This document shows, piece after piece, positions 15,582 through 23,496 of a DNA stretch of 37,413 nucleotides (its first letter is position 1; each line of letters begins with the position of its first letter). This DNA is from Leisingera sp. ANG-M1 (GTDB taxonomy: Bacteria; Pseudomonadota; Alphaproteobacteria; Rhodobacterales; Rhodobacteraceae): contig NZ_JWLC01000033.1 of assembly GCF_000813745.1 (NCBI RefSeq), forward strand, positions 1 through 37,413. Direction: 5' to 3'. The notes under the pieces are model-generated. The model was given only the letters and a program-made list of their open reading frames with translations, was not told the DNA's origin and ran no database searches. The translations under genes and the position numbers were made by a program.

Positions 15582-17072
15582 ATGAAAATGACCGACCTTC
15601 GCACTTTTGCCTATTTCGCCAACAACGAATGGCACGAACCCGCTTCCGGCAAGTATTTCGACAGCGAAAACCCCGCCACCGGCGAGGTCTGGGCCCGCGT
15701 TCCCGACTGCAGCCCGCAGGACGTCGATCGAGCCGTGGAAGCCGCCAAAGCGGCTTATTACGATGGTCCCTGGGGCCGTATGCAGCCCGCCGAACGCGGC
15801 CGGGCATTGCGCCGGATCGGCGATGTGATCAGCCAAAACGCAGACCGCCTCGGCGCTATCGAGACCCGCGACAACGGCAAGCTGCCAGCGGCCATCACGC
15901 CCGGCCTGAAACCCGGCCAATGGCAGGTCGACAGCTGGCATTACTACGCCGGCATGTGCGACAAATTCGAGGGCCGGGTGATCCCGGCCGAGGCGCCCAA
16001 TATCCATAACTACCTGAAGTGGGAGCCCTTCGGCGTCGTCGCTCAGATCCTGCCCTGGAACTCGCCGCTGGGCACGCTGATCTGGAAGCTCGCTCCCTGC
16101 CTCGCGGCAGGCAACACCGTGGTGCTGAAACCCTCAGAGCAATCCTCCTGTTCGACGCTGGAGCTGATGGATGTGCTCTTGGAAGCGGACTTGCCGCCGG
16201 GTGTTTTGAACGTCGTCACCGGCTTTGGCCCCACCACGGCGGGCCCGATGATCGAGCATCCGGACGTGCGCATGGTGTCCTTCACCGGCGGCACCGCGGG
16301 CGGGCGCGCTGCAGCGGCTGCAGCCGCCAAACAGGTGAAACCCATCGTCATGGAACTGGGCGGCAAGTCGCCCCAGATCGTGCTGCCAGATGCCGACATA
16401 GACCTGGCCGTCAATGGCGTTGCTGCAGGCATTTTCCCGGCAGGCGGCCAGTCCTGCATCTCCGGCTCGCGCCTTCTGGTGCATAAGTCCATCATCGGCG
16501 AGTTCACTGACCGGCTGGTCGGAGTCGTCGAAAAGGCCCGCGTCGGCGACCCCAATGATCCGACCACCCAGATCGGCCCAATGGCCAACCGCCCGCACTA
16601 TGACACCGTCCTGAAACGTATCGCAGCGGCAGAGGAAGCCGGACATAAACTGCTTCTCGATGGCCGTACTGCCTGCCGGGACAAAGGCTACTATATCGGC
16701 CCGACCATCTTTGCCGATGTGCCCAACACCGCTGACTTGGCCCAGAACGAGGTCTTCGGCCCCGTGGTCTCAACCGAGGCTTGGGACGATGAAGAGGACG
16801 CCATTCGCATCGCCAATGACACGATCTTCGGCCTCGCTGCCGGCATCTGGAGCCGCGATGTGGCCAAGGCGATGCGAATGGCCGACCGGATCGAGGCGGG
16901 CACTGTCTACATCAACAACTATTTCAACGCCGCCACCCAGTCGCCCGTCGGCGGCTACAAGCAATCGGGCTACGGGCGCGAAAACGGCTGGGAGGGCATG
17001 CGCTGCTTCATGCAGACCAAATCCGTGTGGCTGTCGACCGATCCGCACCAGCCGGACCCGTTTGCGGAGTAG
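15582..17072 (+). CDS. NAD(P)-dependent aldehyde dehydrogenase family protein
   Basis: 496 aa, full length for the family. Seen: oxyanion Asn160 in LPWNSP, cofactor loop FTGGTAGG (about 234-241), general base Glu258 in ELGGKSPQ, nucleophile Cys292 in AGGQSCISGSR, and the C-terminal SPVGGYKQSGYGRENG. The segment YFNAATQSPVGG resembles betaine/gamma-aminobutyraldehyde-type members. An alternative ATG is at 15588. It directly follows the ThDP decarboxylase-like gene, so it is expected to oxidise the aldehyde released by that enzyme or by the GMC oxidoreductase. The 110-bp GC-palindrome gap in front is the largest break in the operon, apart from a 97-bp gap at 19123-19219. Confidence 0.93.
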   Translation: MKMTDLRTFAYFANNEWHEPASGKYFDSENPATGEVWARVPDCSPQDVDRAVEAAKAAYYDGPWGRMQPAERGRALRRIGDVISQNADRLGAIETRDNGKLPAAITPGLKPGQWQVDSWHYYAGMCDKFEGRVIPAEAPNIHNYLKWEPFGVVAQILPWNSPLGTLIWKLAPCLAAGNTVVLKPSEQSSCSTLELMDVLLEADLPPGVLNVVTGFGPTTAGPMIEHPDVRMVSFTGGTAGGRAAAAAAAKQVKPIVMELGGKSPQIVLPDADIDLAVNGVAAGIFPAGGQSCISGSRLLVHKSIIGEFTDRLVGVVEKARVGDPNDPTTQIGPMANRPHYDTVLKRIAAAEEAGHKLLLDGRTACRDKGYYIGPTIFADVPNTADLAQNEVFGPVVSTEAWDDEEDAIRIANDTIFGLAAGIWSRDVAKAMRMADRIEAGTVYINNYFNAATQSPVGGYKQSGYGRENGWEGMRCFMQTKSVWLSTDPHQPDPFAE

Positions 17073-17078
17073 CCTCGG

Positions 17079-18122
17079 ATGCAAGCGCCTGCGTCGAAAC
17101 TCACCCTGCAAGGCACCCGCACAATTGTAGCAGCAGCCGAAGCAGAGGCCCTGATCAGCCGCATCTTTCTGAAGCTGGGCTGCAGCCCAAAGGCATCGGC
17201 GCAGGTCGCGCAGCACTTGGTCGACACCAGCCTCTGCGGCATGGAGAGCCACGGCATCATGCGGGTGCTTCAATATGCCGAGCAGATGCAGTCCGGCTAT
17301 CTCGACCCCAAGGCCGAACCGCGAGCCTTCCAGGATACCCGCGGCGTGATAAGGATCGAGGGCGGCGGCGGCATCGGCATCCCGGCGATGCATCTGGCAT
17401 ATGAAACCGGCATGCAGGAGGCGCGAGAGCGCGGGATCTCGGCGCTGTCGATCCGCCATGCAGGCCACACCGGCCGCCACGGCGCCTTTGCCGATATGTC
17501 GGCAGAACAAGGCTTTCTCACCATCTGCATGGGCGGAGGCAACCGCGAAAAATGGCGCCAGGTCGCCCCCTATGGCGGTGCCCGGGCCAAGCTGCCGACC
17601 AACCCTTGGTGTGCAGGCATCCCGGGTGGTTTGCAGGGGCCGGTGGTGCTGGATTTTGCCACCTCCAAGATTGCCGGCGGCTGGATCTATGCCGCCCAGT
17701 CCGCAGGCGCGCTGCTGCCGGAAGGCTGCGTCATCGACCGCGATGGCAACCCGACCCGCAATCCCGAAGATTACTTCAACGGCGGCGCCATCCTGCCCGC
17801 AGGTGCCCAGAAAGGCTATGCGCTGGCGCTGGTGGCGGAACTGATCGGCGAGGCGATGCTCGGGCCTTCGACCACCGAGTGCAACTGGCTGCTGATCACC
17901 CTGGACGCTACCCGTTTCCGGGAGGCGCCGGCGATGCAGGCCGCGGCGGAGGAAGTGCTTGATGACCTGCGCAGCTGCCCGCCCGCGCCGGGTTTCGACC
18001 GGGTGGAGATCCCCGGCGAGCGCGAACGCAACCACCGCAAGGCTGCCAATGGCCAGGCTGCGGTGCCCGAGGAAACATGGGCGCAAATTCTGGCGCTGGC
18101 TGAAAGTTTAGGCGTGGAGTGA
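17079..18122 (+). CDS. Ldh family oxidoreductase (malate/L-lactate/ureidoglycolate dehydrogenase type)
   Basis: NAD(P)H-linked 2-hydroxyacid or cyclic-imine oxidoreductase with the Ldh_2 fold, 347 aa. Seen: MESHGIMRVLQY near residue 50 (catalytic His in the SHG motif), GIGIPAMHLAYETG (about 98), RHAGHTGRHGAFAD (about 127), LPTNPWCAGIP (about 171) and VVLDFATSKIAGG (about 189), the last two forming part of the NAD site. Family members include L-malate/L-sulfolactate dehydrogenases and delta1-piperideine-2-carboxylate reductases, so either a hydroxyacid or a cyclic imine may be the substrate. It is tightly packed between the aldehyde dehydrogenase (6 bp) and the membrane hydroxylase gene (4 bp). 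Confidence 0.9.
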   Translation: MQAPASKLTLQGTRTIVAAAEAEALISRIFLKLGCSPKASAQVAQHLVDTSLCGMESHGIMRVLQYAEQMQSGYLDPKAEPRAFQDTRGVIRIEGGGGIGIPAMHLAYETGMQEARERGISALSIRHAGHTGRHGAFADMSAEQGFLTICMGGGNREKWRQVAPYGGARAKLPTNPWCAGIPGGLQGPVVLDFATSKIAGGWIYAAQSAGALLPEGCVIDRDGNPTRNPEDYFNGGAILPAGAQKGYALALVAELIGEAMLGPSTTECNWLLITLDATRFREAPAMQAAAEEVLDDLRSCPPAPGFDRVEIPGERERNHRKAANGQAAVPEETWAQILALAESLGVE

Positions 18123-18126
18123 GAAC

Positions 18127-19122
18127 ATGAGGGACACCGCAGGCGCCGCCCCGAGCAAGAACCGCACCTGGAACCACCACCCGGACTTGCCGATCCCGGT
18201 GTCCCCGATCTTCAGCTGGCCGCCCCGGCCGGTTGCCTGGCTGAAATGGGTCGCTTCCTATTGGCTGGCGATCAGCTCGGTCACCGTCGAACTGGCTTTG
18301 GCCTGGGCGATCTACACCTGGTTTCAGCCAAGCTGGGAGACCATGCAAAGTCTCGCCCCCGGCTGGATCCTGCAAATCTGGCTGCGCAACCTGATCCTGC
18401 TGAGCCTGGTAGCGGGCGGGCTTCACCTGTGGCTCATCACTCTGAGAGGGCAGGGGCAGCAGCTGAAGTTCGACGCCCGCGGCCAGACACGGGACAATGG
18501 CCACTTCACTTTCCGCAACCAGGTCTGGGACAACATGTTTTGGTCCATTGCTTCCAGCCTGACCTTCTGGACGATGTATGAGATCCTGTACTTCTGGGCC
18601 GCCGCCAACGGTTATGCACCGCAGATCAGTTTTGCGGGAAACCCGGTGTGGTTCGTCGCCTGGCTGGTGATCATCCCGATCTGGTCCAGTTTCCACTTCT
18701 ACTGGGCGCACCGGCTGTTGCACTGGCCGCCAATGTACAAGCTGACGCATGCGCTTCACCACCGCAACATCAACATCGGCCCCTGGGCGGGTATTTCGAT
18801 GCACCCGGTCGAGGCCTTTCTATATTTCTCGACGCTGCTGATCCACTTCGTGGTTCCCTCGCACCCCGTGCACGTCCTGTTCCACTGTTATGTGAACGGC
18901 CTGAACCCCTGTGTTTCCCACTCAGGCTTCGAAGGCGTGCTGGTCAAGGACAAGAACCGCTTCAATGCAGGCGACTTCTTTCACCAGCTGCATCACCGCT
19001 ATTTCGAGTGCAACTATGGCACTGCCGAGATGCCTTGGGACGTGATCTTCGGCTCTTTCCACGACGGCAGCGAAGACGCCACCCGCGCGACCCGCGAGCG
19101 CAAGAAGCAGATGTACACGTGA
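18127..19122 (+). CDS. Sterol desaturase/fatty acid hydroxylase family membrane protein
   Basis: Integral membrane non-haem di-iron oxygenase, 331 aa. Hydrophobic segments lie at about residues 40-62, 84-105, 133-152, 174-192 and 228-250. The His boxes are in place: HFYWAHRLLH (HX3-4H, about 195), HALHH (about 213) and HQLHHRYF (about 285), with further His residues in SFHFYWAH and SMHPVEAF. Known members hydroxylate or desaturate lipids, sterols, carotenoids or alkyl chains using O2. Within a soluble dehydrogenase operon it may perform the first hydroxylation of a hydrophobic or N-alkyl substrate. It has no recognisable electron-transfer partner in the window. Confidence 0.9.
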   Translation: MRDTAGAAPSKNRTWNHHPDLPIPVSPIFSWPPRPVAWLKWVASYWLAISSVTVELALAWAIYTWFQPSWETMQSLAPGWILQIWLRNLILLSLVAGGLHLWLITLRGQGQQLKFDARGQTRDNGHFTFRNQVWDNMFWSIASSLTFWTMYEILYFWAAANGYAPQISFAGNPVWFVAWLVIIPIWSSFHFYWAHRLLHWPPMYKLTHALHHRNINIGPWAGISMHPVEAFLYFSTLLIHFVVPSHPVHVLFHCYVNGLNPCVSHSGFEGVLVKDKNRFNAGDFFHQLHHRYFECNYGTAEMPWDVIFGSFHDGSEDATRATRERKKQMYT

Positions 19123-19174
19123 GGCAAGGAAAGCTGATGCAAACGAACTGTGAAAGCCACTTAGGTCAGGCGCT

Positions 19175-19194
19175 GCCCGGCGATGCCGCCGGGC
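19175..19194 (+). repeat. Hairpin upstream of the MmgE/PrpD gene
   Basis: GCCCGGCG (19175-19182) and CGCCGGGC (19187-19194) make a perfect 8-bp stem with a 4-nt loop, in the 97-bp gap after the membrane hydroxylase gene. No T-run follows. It may modulate read-through or mRNA stability between the two halves of the operon; a GAGGA ribosome-binding site for the next gene follows closely. Confidence 0.5.
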
Positions 19195-19219
19195 GGGTCC
19201 TTCTTGAGGAACAAGTGCT

Positions 19220-20551
19220 ATGACATCCCTGCCAGCCTTCGCCCGCTTCGCCGCCTCGGCCGAACCGCCTGAGGACCAGCTGCCCATGGTTGCCCGCGCC
19301 GTTGCCGACTGCTTCGGCTGCATCCTCGCGGGCACAAAAAGCGATGTCGCCAGGGCTGCACGAGTAGCCCTGCTGCCGGTCGGCGCAGGCCCCGCGCCGC
19401 TCTACGGCACACCGCAGACCGCCACACCTGCCTATGCCGCCCTGCTCAATGCGGTGTCCGGCCACGCCTATGACCTCGACGACTGGGAGGAGCCGGGCAA
19501 CACCCACCCCACCATCGTGATCTTCCCGGCGCTGCTGGCGGTGGCGGAAACCGTCCCGTTGACAGGTGCCCGGATGTTTGCGGCCTACGCCGTGGGTTTC
19601 GAGATGATCTGCCGCCTGGGTGAGGCTGTGACGCTGGATCACTACACCCGCGGTTTCCACTCCACCGCCACTCTTGGCACAATCGGAGCCGCCGCGGCTT
19701 GTGCCCGCGCACTGGGGTTGACGGCGGAGCAAATCGGAAACGCCATGGCCATCGCGGTCTCGCAGGCCACCGGCTACACGCTGCAATTCGGCTCGAGTGT
19801 CAAACCGCTGCAAGCGGGTTTTGCCGCTCGCGCCGCCTATGAGGCCGCGCTGCTGGCCCGCGCCGGCGCCACAGCCAAGCCGGAGGTGCTCGACAGCGTG
19901 CGCGGTTTCAACGGGCTGATGGGGGCGGGGACGCCGGACACCTTTGCAACTGCCGCTGCCAAGCTCGGATCCCCTTGGGCGCTGCAGGAATACGGGCTGC
20001 TGATCAAACCCTGGCCCTCCTGCAGCTATATCCACCGGCTGATGACCATCGCGCTGGAGCTGCGCCAGCAAGCGCCGCACGAGAGCATCGCAGAGGTCCG
20101 CGCCACCATGCCGGACTTTCACAAGGCGATCCTGCCCTTCGACCGCCCGGCCAGCAGGACCGAAGCGCTGTTCTCGGTGCCTGCCTGCACCGCGCAGGTG
20201 CTGGTGGCCGGAGACCTCACCATGGCCGACAGCGCTGCCGGTTTCTGGGAGCGCCCCGAAGTGGCACGGCTGATCGAGGCTACCACGGTCACCACCGTCA
20301 CGCCGCTGAATCCGGAGCTGAACTACGACCCGGCCCAGCCCGACCGCCTGGAGCTGATCCTGCGCGACGGTCGTATCGTTTCCGGCACCTGCGATAATCC
20401 GCTGGGCTCGCGCCTCACCCCGATGAGCGATGCGCAATACGCTGCCAAGTACCACTCGATCACCAGCCGTCCGGCTGATGAGTTCGGCACCTGGCTCAGC
20501 TGGACCAAGGCACCTGACGTTGCCGACCATTTCAGAAAGGCCCTGACATGA
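19220..20551 (+). CDS. MmgE/PrpD family protein
   Basis: 443-aa member of the 2-methylcitrate dehydratase superfamily, which also contains cis-aconitate decarboxylase and iminodisuccinate epimerase. Seen: an N-terminal all-alpha domain with the signature GHAYDLDDWEEPGNTHPT (about 83-100; Asp and His near the active site), GFHSTATLGTIGAAAACARA (about 144-163), GSSVKPLQAGFAARAAYEAA (about 190-209), and IKPWPSCSYIHRLM (about 261-274) before the C-terminal lid domain. The reaction cannot be assigned; a dehydratase or epimerase step on a polycarboxylate would fit the isopropylmalate dehydrogenase-like enzyme at the head of the operon. Start supported by GAGGA upstream; stop overlaps the next start (ATGA). 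Confidence 0.9.
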   Translation: MTSLPAFARFAASAEPPEDQLPMVARAVADCFGCILAGTKSDVARAARVALLPVGAGPAPLYGTPQTATPAYAALLNAVSGHAYDLDDWEEPGNTHPTIVIFPALLAVAETVPLTGARMFAAYAVGFEMICRLGEAVTLDHYTRGFHSTATLGTIGAAAACARALGLTAEQIGNAMAIAVSQATGYTLQFGSSVKPLQAGFAARAAYEAALLARAGATAKPEVLDSVRGFNGLMGAGTPDTFATAAAKLGSPWALQEYGLLIKPWPSCSYIHRLMTIALELRQQAPHESIAEVRATMPDFHKAILPFDRPASRTEALFSVPACTAQVLVAGDLTMADSAAGFWERPEVARLIEATTVTTVTPLNPELNYDPAQPDRLELILRDGRIVSGTCDNPLGSRLTPMSDAQYAAKYHSITSRPADEFGTWLSWTKAPDVADHFRKALT

Positions 20552-22092
20552 CCCGCCAACGCCGCAGCGGCGGCCGCGCCGCCCGCCGAACCGAACGCGC
20601 CGATGGCGCCGGCTCCGGCCCCTCCACCTCGATCTGGCCGGGCATCGAGGGCGGCCGCTTCGCCCCCTTCACCGCGCGTGAGATTGAAATGGTCGGCGAA
20701 ACCGCCTTCCGCATTCTTGCGGAGATCGGCGTCAAAGGCGCCACCCCGAGATGCATCGACACTGTCTGCAGCGCCGGCGGTTCGCTGACCGAAGACGGGC
20801 GCCTGCTGATGCCTGCCGAACTGGTTGAACGCACCCTGAAAATAGCAGGCCGCGGTTTCAAACTGCACGGGCAGAAGCCGGAGCATGACCTCGACCCCTC
20901 CGGCACCCGCATCCATCTGGGAACTTCCGGTGCGGCGGTGCATATCGTCGACAGCCTGACCGGCGAAATCCGCGACAGCACCCTGCAGGACCTCTACGAC
21001 ATGGCCCGCCTGGCCGAGGCGCTGCCCAACATTCACATGTTCCAGCGCACCGTGGTGGCGCGCGACCTTACCGACCCATTTGAGATGGACCTGAATACCG
21101 CTTACGCCTGCCTTGCAGGCACCGCCAAGCCTGTGGGCGGCTCCTTCACCTCGGAAGAGAACATGGAGGCCGCAGTGCAAATGATGCAGATGATCGCAGG
21201 CGGTGCCGGCGCCCTGCGGGCACGGCCGCCATTCTGCGTCTCCACCTGTTTCATCGTGCCGCCGCTCACCTTTGCCGAGGAGGCGCTGGGCGTCATCGAA
21301 TGCGCGGCCCGCCATGGCATTCCGCTGAAACTGGTTTCAGCAGGGCAAGCAGGTGCCACCAGTCCGGCGCCATTGGCTGGAGCTGTCGCCCAGCAAACCG
21401 CCGAAGTCCTCGCGGGCCTGGTCTACGTAAACCTCCTGAACCCCGGCCACCCCGCCACTTTCGGAGCACTGCCTTTTGTCAGCGACCTGCGCACCGGCGC
21501 CATGTCGGGCGGCAGCGCCGAACAGGGGCTCCTGATGGCCGCCTGTGCCCAGATGGCGCAGCACTATGATATCCCCTGCGCGGTTTCGGCGGGCATGACC
21601 GATGCCAAGATGCCGGATTTTCAGGCAGGCTATGAGAAAGGCATTACCGAGCTGCTCTCGGCCCTCTCAGGCGCCAACCTGATCTATGAGGCGGCAGGGA
21701 TGTACGGGTCGCTTTTGGGCTGCTCGCTGGAGAGCTTTGTTCTGGATAACGACATGATCGGCTCGATCATGCGGGCCACCCGCGGGTTCGAGGTCAGCGA
21801 GGAGACCCTGTCGCTGGAGGTGATCCGCGATGTCTGTGTTGGCGGGGCAGGGCACTTTCTGGGCCATGCGCAGACGCTGAGCCGGATGGAGAGCGACTAT
21901 TACTATCCGCCGCTCGCCGACCGCCGCACCCCGCAGGAATGGGCAGCCGCACCGGACAAGGATTTGCTGGAGAAAGCCCGTATCCGCACACAGGAACTGC
22001 TCGCCGCGCCGCTGCCAAGCCATATCCCGGCAGAGATCGACGCCGAGATCCGCAAGCGGTTTCCGATTCACGTGCAACAGCGGCTGCACTAG
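20548..22092 (+). CDS. Trimethylamine methyltransferase (MttB) family protein, non-pyrrolysine
   Basis: 514-aa TIM-barrel corrinoid-dependent methyltransferase homologue. Seen: a basic, low-complexity N-terminus (residues 1-30), HLGTSGAAVHIVDSLTGEIR (about 131-150), FQRTVVARDL, a run of barrel segments such as PPFCVSTCFIVPPL and GHPATFGALPFVSDLRTG, and a C-terminal ALSGANLIYEAAGMYGSLL region. There is no in-frame amber codon, so it belongs to the non-Pyl branch (as MtgB or MtpB, acting on glycine betaine or proline betaine) or to a further-diverged group. No corrinoid protein or activation protein is encoded in the window. It is the last gene of the operon and is coupled to the MmgE/PrpD gene. 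Confidence 0.9.
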   Translation: MTRQRRSGGRAARRTERADGAGSGPSTSIWPGIEGGRFAPFTAREIEMVGETAFRILAEIGVKGATPRCIDTVCSAGGSLTEDGRLLMPAELVERTLKIAGRGFKLHGQKPEHDLDPSGTRIHLGTSGAAVHIVDSLTGEIRDSTLQDLYDMARLAEALPNIHMFQRTVVARDLTDPFEMDLNTAYACLAGTAKPVGGSFTSEENMEAAVQMMQMIAGGAGALRARPPFCVSTCFIVPPLTFAEEALGVIECAARHGIPLKLVSAGQAGATSPAPLAGAVAQQTAEVLAGLVYVNLLNPGHPATFGALPFVSDLRTGAMSGGSAEQGLLMAACAQMAQHYDIPCAVSAGMTDAKMPDFQAGYEKGITELLSALSGANLIYEAAGMYGSLLGCSLESFVLDNDMIGSIMRATRGFEVSEETLSLEVIRDVCVGGAGHFLGHAQTLSRMESDYYYPPLADRRTPQEWAAAPDKDLLEKARIRTQELLAAPLPSHIPAEIDAEIRKRFPIHVQQRLH

Positions 22093-22098
22093 AAGCAG

Positions 22099-22133
22099 AA
22101 AGCCCCGGAAGCTGATAACAGCTCCGGGGCTTT
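22099..22133. terminator. Bidirectional intrinsic terminator between convergent operons
   Basis: AAAGCCCCGGA (22099-22109) and TCCGGGGCTTT (22123-22133) are perfect 11-bp arms around a 13-nt loop. The A-run on one side and T-run on the other let it work for both the rightward MttB operon, whose stop is 7 bp away, and the leftward aminotransferase gene, whose stop is at 22156. Confidence 0.85.
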
Positions 22134-22155
22134 GCTGAGCATTCAGTATTCAGGA

Positions 22156-23430
22156 TTAGTCCAGCGCCATCGCCGCCTTGCGGATGGCTGCTTCGGTCTG
22201 CTCCAGGTCTTCTTCCGTCAGTGCCAGGCTCGGGTAGGTTTTGCCGGGCGACTTGAAGATGCCTTCTTCGCGCAGCACCGCGTTGTAACGCTTGGTGCGC
22301 TCCGCGTTGCCGGCCTGGGTGTCGCGGTAATCGCGCACCTTGGCGTCAGTGAAAACCACCTCGAACAGCGCAGGCTCGCCGACGATCTGGAACGGCACCC
22401 CGGCCTCTTCCAGTGCAGCACTTGTCGCCTGCATCAGCCGCTTGCCGGTGCCGTTCAGCTTGTCATAGGCACCCTCGCGGCGCAGCACTTCCATGGTCTT
22501 GAGACCGGCCACAGCCGCCACCGGGTTGCCCGACAGGGTGCCCAGTTGCATCAGCCAGCCCTCGGCACCAACCTGTGCCTTATCGAAATGCTGCATGATA
22601 TCGGCACGCCCCACGATGGCCGCCAAGGGGAATCCGCCGCCGATCACCTTGCCCAGCGTCGCCAGGTCCGGAGTGACACCGTACAGCTCCTGCCCGCCGC
22701 CATAGGTGGAGCGGAAACCGGTCACCACCTCGTCAAAAATCAGCAGGCTGCCGTGCTTCTGCGTCTCTTCGCGCAACAGCTCAAGGAAGCCCGGCAGCGG
22801 CGGCACGATGCGCTGCAGCGGCTCAGCGATAATCGCGGCGATCTCTGACCCGTGCTCCGCCATCAGCTGCTTGATATATTCAAAGTCGTTGAACGGGGCG
22901 ACCAGCACTTCGGCTGCGACAGACGGCGGGATGCCCGCACTGTCCGGCACCGCCTGCGGGAAGTTCACCCGCACCGACGGGGCAAGGCTCATCTGGGCCT
23001 CGGCCGACATGCCGTGATAGCCGCCTTCGAATTTCACGATCTTGGTGCGGCCGGTAAACGCCCGCGCCAGACGGATCGCATACATATCCGCCTCGCCGCC
23101 GGTCGACACATAGCGCAGCTGCTCGCCGCACGGCACCGCGCGGCAGATCTCTTCGGCCAGCTCGATGCCGCGGGCGTTGCTGGCAAAGAAAGTCATGCCC
23201 TTGGGCAGCTGCTCCAGCACCGCCTCCATCACCTCCGGGTGGCCGTGGCCCAGCATCATCGGGCCAGAGCCGATCAGATAGTCGATGTATTCCTTGCCGT
23301 CTTCATCCCACACGCGCGAGCCCTTGCCCTCGCGGATGACGATACCGGGGTCGAAATTGCCAAAGCCGCCAGCGGGCAGCACCGCGCGGGCGCGTTCGGT
23401 CCATTCGGCCTGGGAGAGGATCTTTTCCAT
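22156..23430 (-). CDS. Class III PLP-dependent aminotransferase (glutamate-1-semialdehyde aminomutase-like)
   Basis: 424 aa, fold type I. Seen: N-terminal FDPGIVIREGKGSRVWDEDG (about 26-45), cofactor phosphate-region STGGEADMYAIRLARAFTGR (about 109-128), FEGGYHG (134-140), PLP-ring Asp233 in FDEVVTGFR, and the Schiff-base Lys261 in TLGKVIGGG. The 109-113 motif reads STGGEA where most relatives have SGTEA or TGSEA. The pattern is closest to the glutamate-1-semialdehyde aminomutase branch, but its place at the end of a catabolic operon argues against haem synthesis. It may aminate an aldehyde or oxoacid, or move an amino group. AGGAA lies 8 nt before the ATG; the 66-bp gap before it holds a TTTTGAC-N6-GTCAAAA inverted repeat. 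Confidence 0.92.
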   Translation of the reverse strand: MEKILSQAEWTERARAVLPAGGFGNFDPGIVIREGKGSRVWDEDGKEYIDYLIGSGPMMLGHGHPEVMEAVLEQLPKGMTFFASNARGIELAEEICRAVPCGEQLRYVSTGGEADMYAIRLARAFTGRTKIVKFEGGYHGMSAEAQMSLAPSVRVNFPQAVPDSAGIPPSVAAEVLVAPFNDFEYIKQLMAEHGSEIAAIIAEPLQRIVPPLPGFLELLREETQKHGSLLIFDEVVTGFRSTYGGGQELYGVTPDLATLGKVIGGGFPLAAIVGRADIMQHFDKAQVGAEGWLMQLGTLSGNPVAAVAGLKTMEVLRREGAYDKLNGTGKRLMQATSAALEEAGVPFQIVGEPALFEVVFTDAKVRDYRDTQAGNAERTKRYNAVLREEGIFKSPGKTYPSLALTEEDLEQTEAAIRKAAMALD

Positions 23431-23475
23431 GTCTTCAGTTCCTGTTGAGGGCGGGGTTGCCCATTGTTAGGTGTT

Positions 23476-23495
23476 TTTTGACCAAAAAGTCAAAA
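23476..23495. promoter_or_regulatory. Short inverted repeat upstream of the aminotransferase gene
   Basis: TTTTGAC (23476-23482) and GTCAAAA (23489-23495) are perfect 7-bp arms 6 nt apart in an AT-rich patch between the first enolase-superfamily gene and the aminotransferase gene. On the leftward transcript the U-rich side follows the stem, so it could be a weak terminator of the upstream genes; alternatively it is a protein-binding site for separate expression of the aminotransferase. Confidence 0.4.
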
Positions 23496-23496
23496 T

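Noticed and set aside
20548..22092. Pyrrolysine-containing trimethylamine methyltransferase
   Set aside because: The gene has no internal TAG and ends at TAG only after a full-length protein; it belongs to the non-pyrrolysine part of the superfamily.
22156..23430. hemL, glutamate-1-semialdehyde aminomutase for haem synthesis
   Set aside because: Alphaproteobacteria generally make 5-aminolevulinate by the ALA synthase route, and this gene is the tail of a catabolic operon; the similarity reflects the class III aminotransferase family.
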